Both the position numbers and the translations under genes were made by a program. A DNA stretch of 17,173 bases from JBCBST01 sp039819115 (GTDB taxonomy: Bacteria; Bacteroidota; Rhodothermia; Balneolales; Balneolaceae), in contig JBCBST010000066.1 in NCBI GenBank assembly GCA_039819115.1, positions 1-17,173 on the forward strand. The letters are read 5' to 3'. The notes beneath the pieces were generated by a model, which worked only from the letters and a program-made list of their open reading frames with translations, was not told where the DNA came from and ran no database searches. This document shows positions 15,781 to 17,173 of the stretch, one piece after another (position 1 is the stretch's first letter; each line of letters opens with the position of its first letter).

Positions 15781-15797
15781 TCTACAATGTATCTACG
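15781..15797 (+). promoter_or_regulatory. Paired TCTAC(A/G) direct repeat (11-bp period), second copy in this gap
   Basis: The site TCTACAATGTATCTACG has halves TCTACA and TCTACG 11 bp apart and ends 52 nt before the ATG at 15850, nearly the same distance as the zinc-ribbon site (59 nt) from its gene. With the copy 129 bp upstream it makes two pairs in one gap. The function is inferred. Confidence 0.42.
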
Positions 15798-15849
15798 CAC
15801 CCTTTACCGGGTTTAGCCTCCCTATTACTTTGAAAAAAAGAGGAAGAAT

Positions 15850-16308
15850 ATGTCTCAAAGTGAAGCTGTAGAATTTTCGGGGGGTCATCCTGCATGGGAA
15901 GTTTCGTTAACCAATCTGGCTAATCGGAATGTTGGTTCAGGGCTTCCACTGTCAGGGTCTTATCTGATGATAGGGGTTTCCAGGAAAGGAATGGAAGAGG
16001 AAGTGAGCATTTCCCAACTTCAGGAGTCGTTTGCAGAACTCTCGTTTCCACTAGTTCTGGGTTCCGGTCATTCGGTAGACTCCAACGTATTCGTTTTCCG
16101 GGGTTTGGATCATTTTCCAGAGAGCTGGAGGTTTTACCTGCGGGAAGGAGACGAAGGAGAACTACAAAGAATTATGAATTATCAAGCGGTGTATATGCCA
16201 ACCTTTTCGGTTCCGGTTACCAACCCAAACCTGGCATTATTTCAAAAAACATCACCTCATAAAGAAGTACAGCTTGTTATCGTGAACCAGGGCGAACCGG
16301 ATTCCTGA
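15850..16308 (+). CDS. Hypothetical protein upstream of recF
   Basis: The 152-residue product has no signal peptide, no membrane segment and no cysteine, and no family signature that I recognise. It looks like a soluble mixed alpha/beta protein. It is credible as a gene because GAGGAAGA lies just before the ATG, one of the strongest ribosome sites in the window, and the frame fills most of the gap to recF. It lies 128 bp before recF on the same strand, so it could be co-transcribed with it. Two CTACA repeat pairs precede it. I will not guess a function. Confidence 0.6.
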   Translation: MSQSEAVEFSGGHPAWEVSLTNLANRNVGSGLPLSGSYLMIGVSRKGMEEEVSISQLQESFAELSFPLVLGSGHSVDSNVFVFRGLDHFPESWRFYLREGDEGELQRIMNYQAVYMPTFSVPVTNPNLALFQKTSPHKEVQLVIVNQGEPDS

Positions 16309-16436
16309 AGTAAAAAGCCTGACACTCGGTCGGTACCAGTTTCCTTAATTGCTACCCGACGAACAGAGACCCGGAAAGGGTATCGGCCGATTTTATTTAA
16401 TCCACTGCCAAACGTTGGATTTGCCTACCTTTCGGT

Positions 16437-17173
16437 ATGATCATCACCCGGCTGGAAGTAGCGCACTTTCGAAATCATATTGCAACCGCTGTCGACTGGA
16501 GTCCGCACATAAACGTGTTAGTAGGTCCAAATGGAGCCGGGAAAACCAGTTTAATTGATGCCATTCATTATTTATGTATGAGTCGTAGCTTTGTTTCCAG
16601 CAGCGATCAATACGGGGTTCAAAAAGGAGAGCGGCATTTCACTCTTACCGGGACGTTTGAAGGTAATATCCGGTCTGAGTTTGAAGTTACCTGCGTGTAT
16701 GGTCGCGGGGAGGGAAAAAAGATGTTTGTAAACGACAGTCCCCTGCCCCGCTTATCCGATTTGGTGGGAATGGTGCCTGTTGTAGTTCTCTCGCCAGATG
16801 ATAAACGCCTTACCCGGGAGGGACCTGTAGAGCGCAGGGCATTTATCGATTCGTTTATCGCTCAGATATCCTCTGCATATCTCAGGGATTTGCTGGATTA
16901 CCGACGCATTCGTAAACAGCGTAATGCGCTCCTTCAACATCCTCAAATGGATCATCAGACCAAACTGATTATGCTTGATCCCTGGGATGTCCAGCTGATT
17001 GAAACCGGATCCAGAATTATACAACGTCGCTATGAGGTTCTGGAGAAGTTTAAATCGTACCTCGCTAACGACTATGCCATGATCTCAGGCATGAATCTGA
17101 CAACAGACCTGGCTTATCAAACATTTTGTGATGCCACGAAAAGTCTGGAAGAGATTATGGAGCAGTATCGCGC
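16437..17173 (+). CDS. recF: DNA repair protein RecF (C-terminal part beyond window)
   Basis: About 245 of the usual 350-370 residues are visible. RecF loads RecA at gaps with RecO and RecR during recombinational repair and replication restart. The start MIITRLEVAHFRNH fits the family, and the Walker A motif GPNGAGKT is at residues 30-37. LVGMVPVVVLSPDD and the EGPVERRAFIDSFI segment are typical RecF features. It begins at ATG 16437; the upstream gap has no good Shine-Dalgarno. In many bacteria recF sits next to dnaN; here the two are about 14.5 kb apart. The gene runs off the right edge in frame, with no sign of a break. Confidence 0.95.
   Translation, partial: MIITRLEVAHFRNHIATAVDWSPHINVLVGPNGAGKTSLIDAIHYLCMSRSFVSSSDQYGVQKGERHFTLTGTFEGNIRSEFEVTCVYGRGEGKKMFVNDSPLPRLSDLVGMVPVVVLSPDDKRLTREGPVERRAFIDSFIAQISSAYLRDLLDYRRIRKQRNALLQHPQMDHQTKLIMLDPWDVQLIETGSRIIQRRYEVLEKFKSYLANDYAMISGMNLTTDLAYQTFCDATKSLEEIMEQYR

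Noticed and set aside
16309..16436. Terminator or promoter hairpin in the gap before recF
   Set aside because: GTCGG/CCGAC can pair, but with a loop of over 20 nt, and no promoter boxes were convincing.

Overview
The window looks like chromosome from a Gram-negative member of the Bacteroidota/Balneolota/Rhodothermota group. The lineage is inferred from several signs: a PorV/PorQ-type outer-membrane protein, a secreted nuclease with a C-terminal type IX secretion (T9SS) sorting domain carrying the NYPNPFNP motif, a transmembrane TPR regulator with a C-terminal helix-turn-helix, a YidC with lysine where enterobacterial YidC has the groove arginine, and mostly weak Shine-Dalgarno sequences. No phage, transposon, CRISPR or tRNA signal was seen.

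Layout, left to right. (1) The left edge cuts a minus-strand PorV/PorQ-like gene. (2) Divergent from it is a plus-strand group: dnaN (sliding clamp), an 11-bp-overlapping SAM hydrolase (DUF62) and a SAM-dependent methyltransferase. (3) From about 11465 back to 3641 runs a long minus-strand cluster with short gaps or overlaps: rpmH, rnpA, yidC, a stand-alone HsdR-N/PD-(D/E)XK-type protein, pepP-like Xaa-Pro aminopeptidase, an S9 prolyl-oligopeptidase-type secreted peptidase, and a membrane-anchored metallo-beta-lactamase-fold hydrolase. (4) To the right, on the plus strand, are a 61-aa four-cysteine zinc-ribbon-like protein and a 644-aa secreted endonuclease I. The nuclease meets, tail to tail with 8 bp of overlap, a minus-strand TPR/transmembrane/HTH regulator. 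(5) At the right end are an unrecognised 152-aa protein and recF, cut by the window edge.

Working together: the replication and repair genes dnaN and recF and the rpmH-rnpA-yidC block are those that cluster around dnaA and oriC in many bacteria. Here dnaA is absent from the window, and dnaN and recF lie about 14.5 kb apart, so this is a rearranged version of that neighbourhood. The rpmH cluster could co-express ribosome and RNase P production with membrane insertion and peptide turnover. The PorV-like protein and the T9SS-tagged nuclease point to surface or secreted nucleic-acid scavenging.

The most unusual signal is non-coding. Four paired CTAC(A/G) direct repeats with an exact 11-bp period, best described as TCTACA-N5-TCTACA, occur only in three intergenic regions: upstream of the PorV-like gene, upstream of the zinc-ribbon gene, and twice upstream of the 152-aa gene. 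They resemble the operators of an OmpR/PhoB-type regulator, or divergent tandem DnaA boxes. This is an inference from sequence pattern only. Two inverted repeats are also notable: an AT-rich 26-bp imperfect palindrome in the rpmH/zinc-ribbon gap, and a perfect 7-bp inverted repeat that covers the start codon of the nuclease gene.
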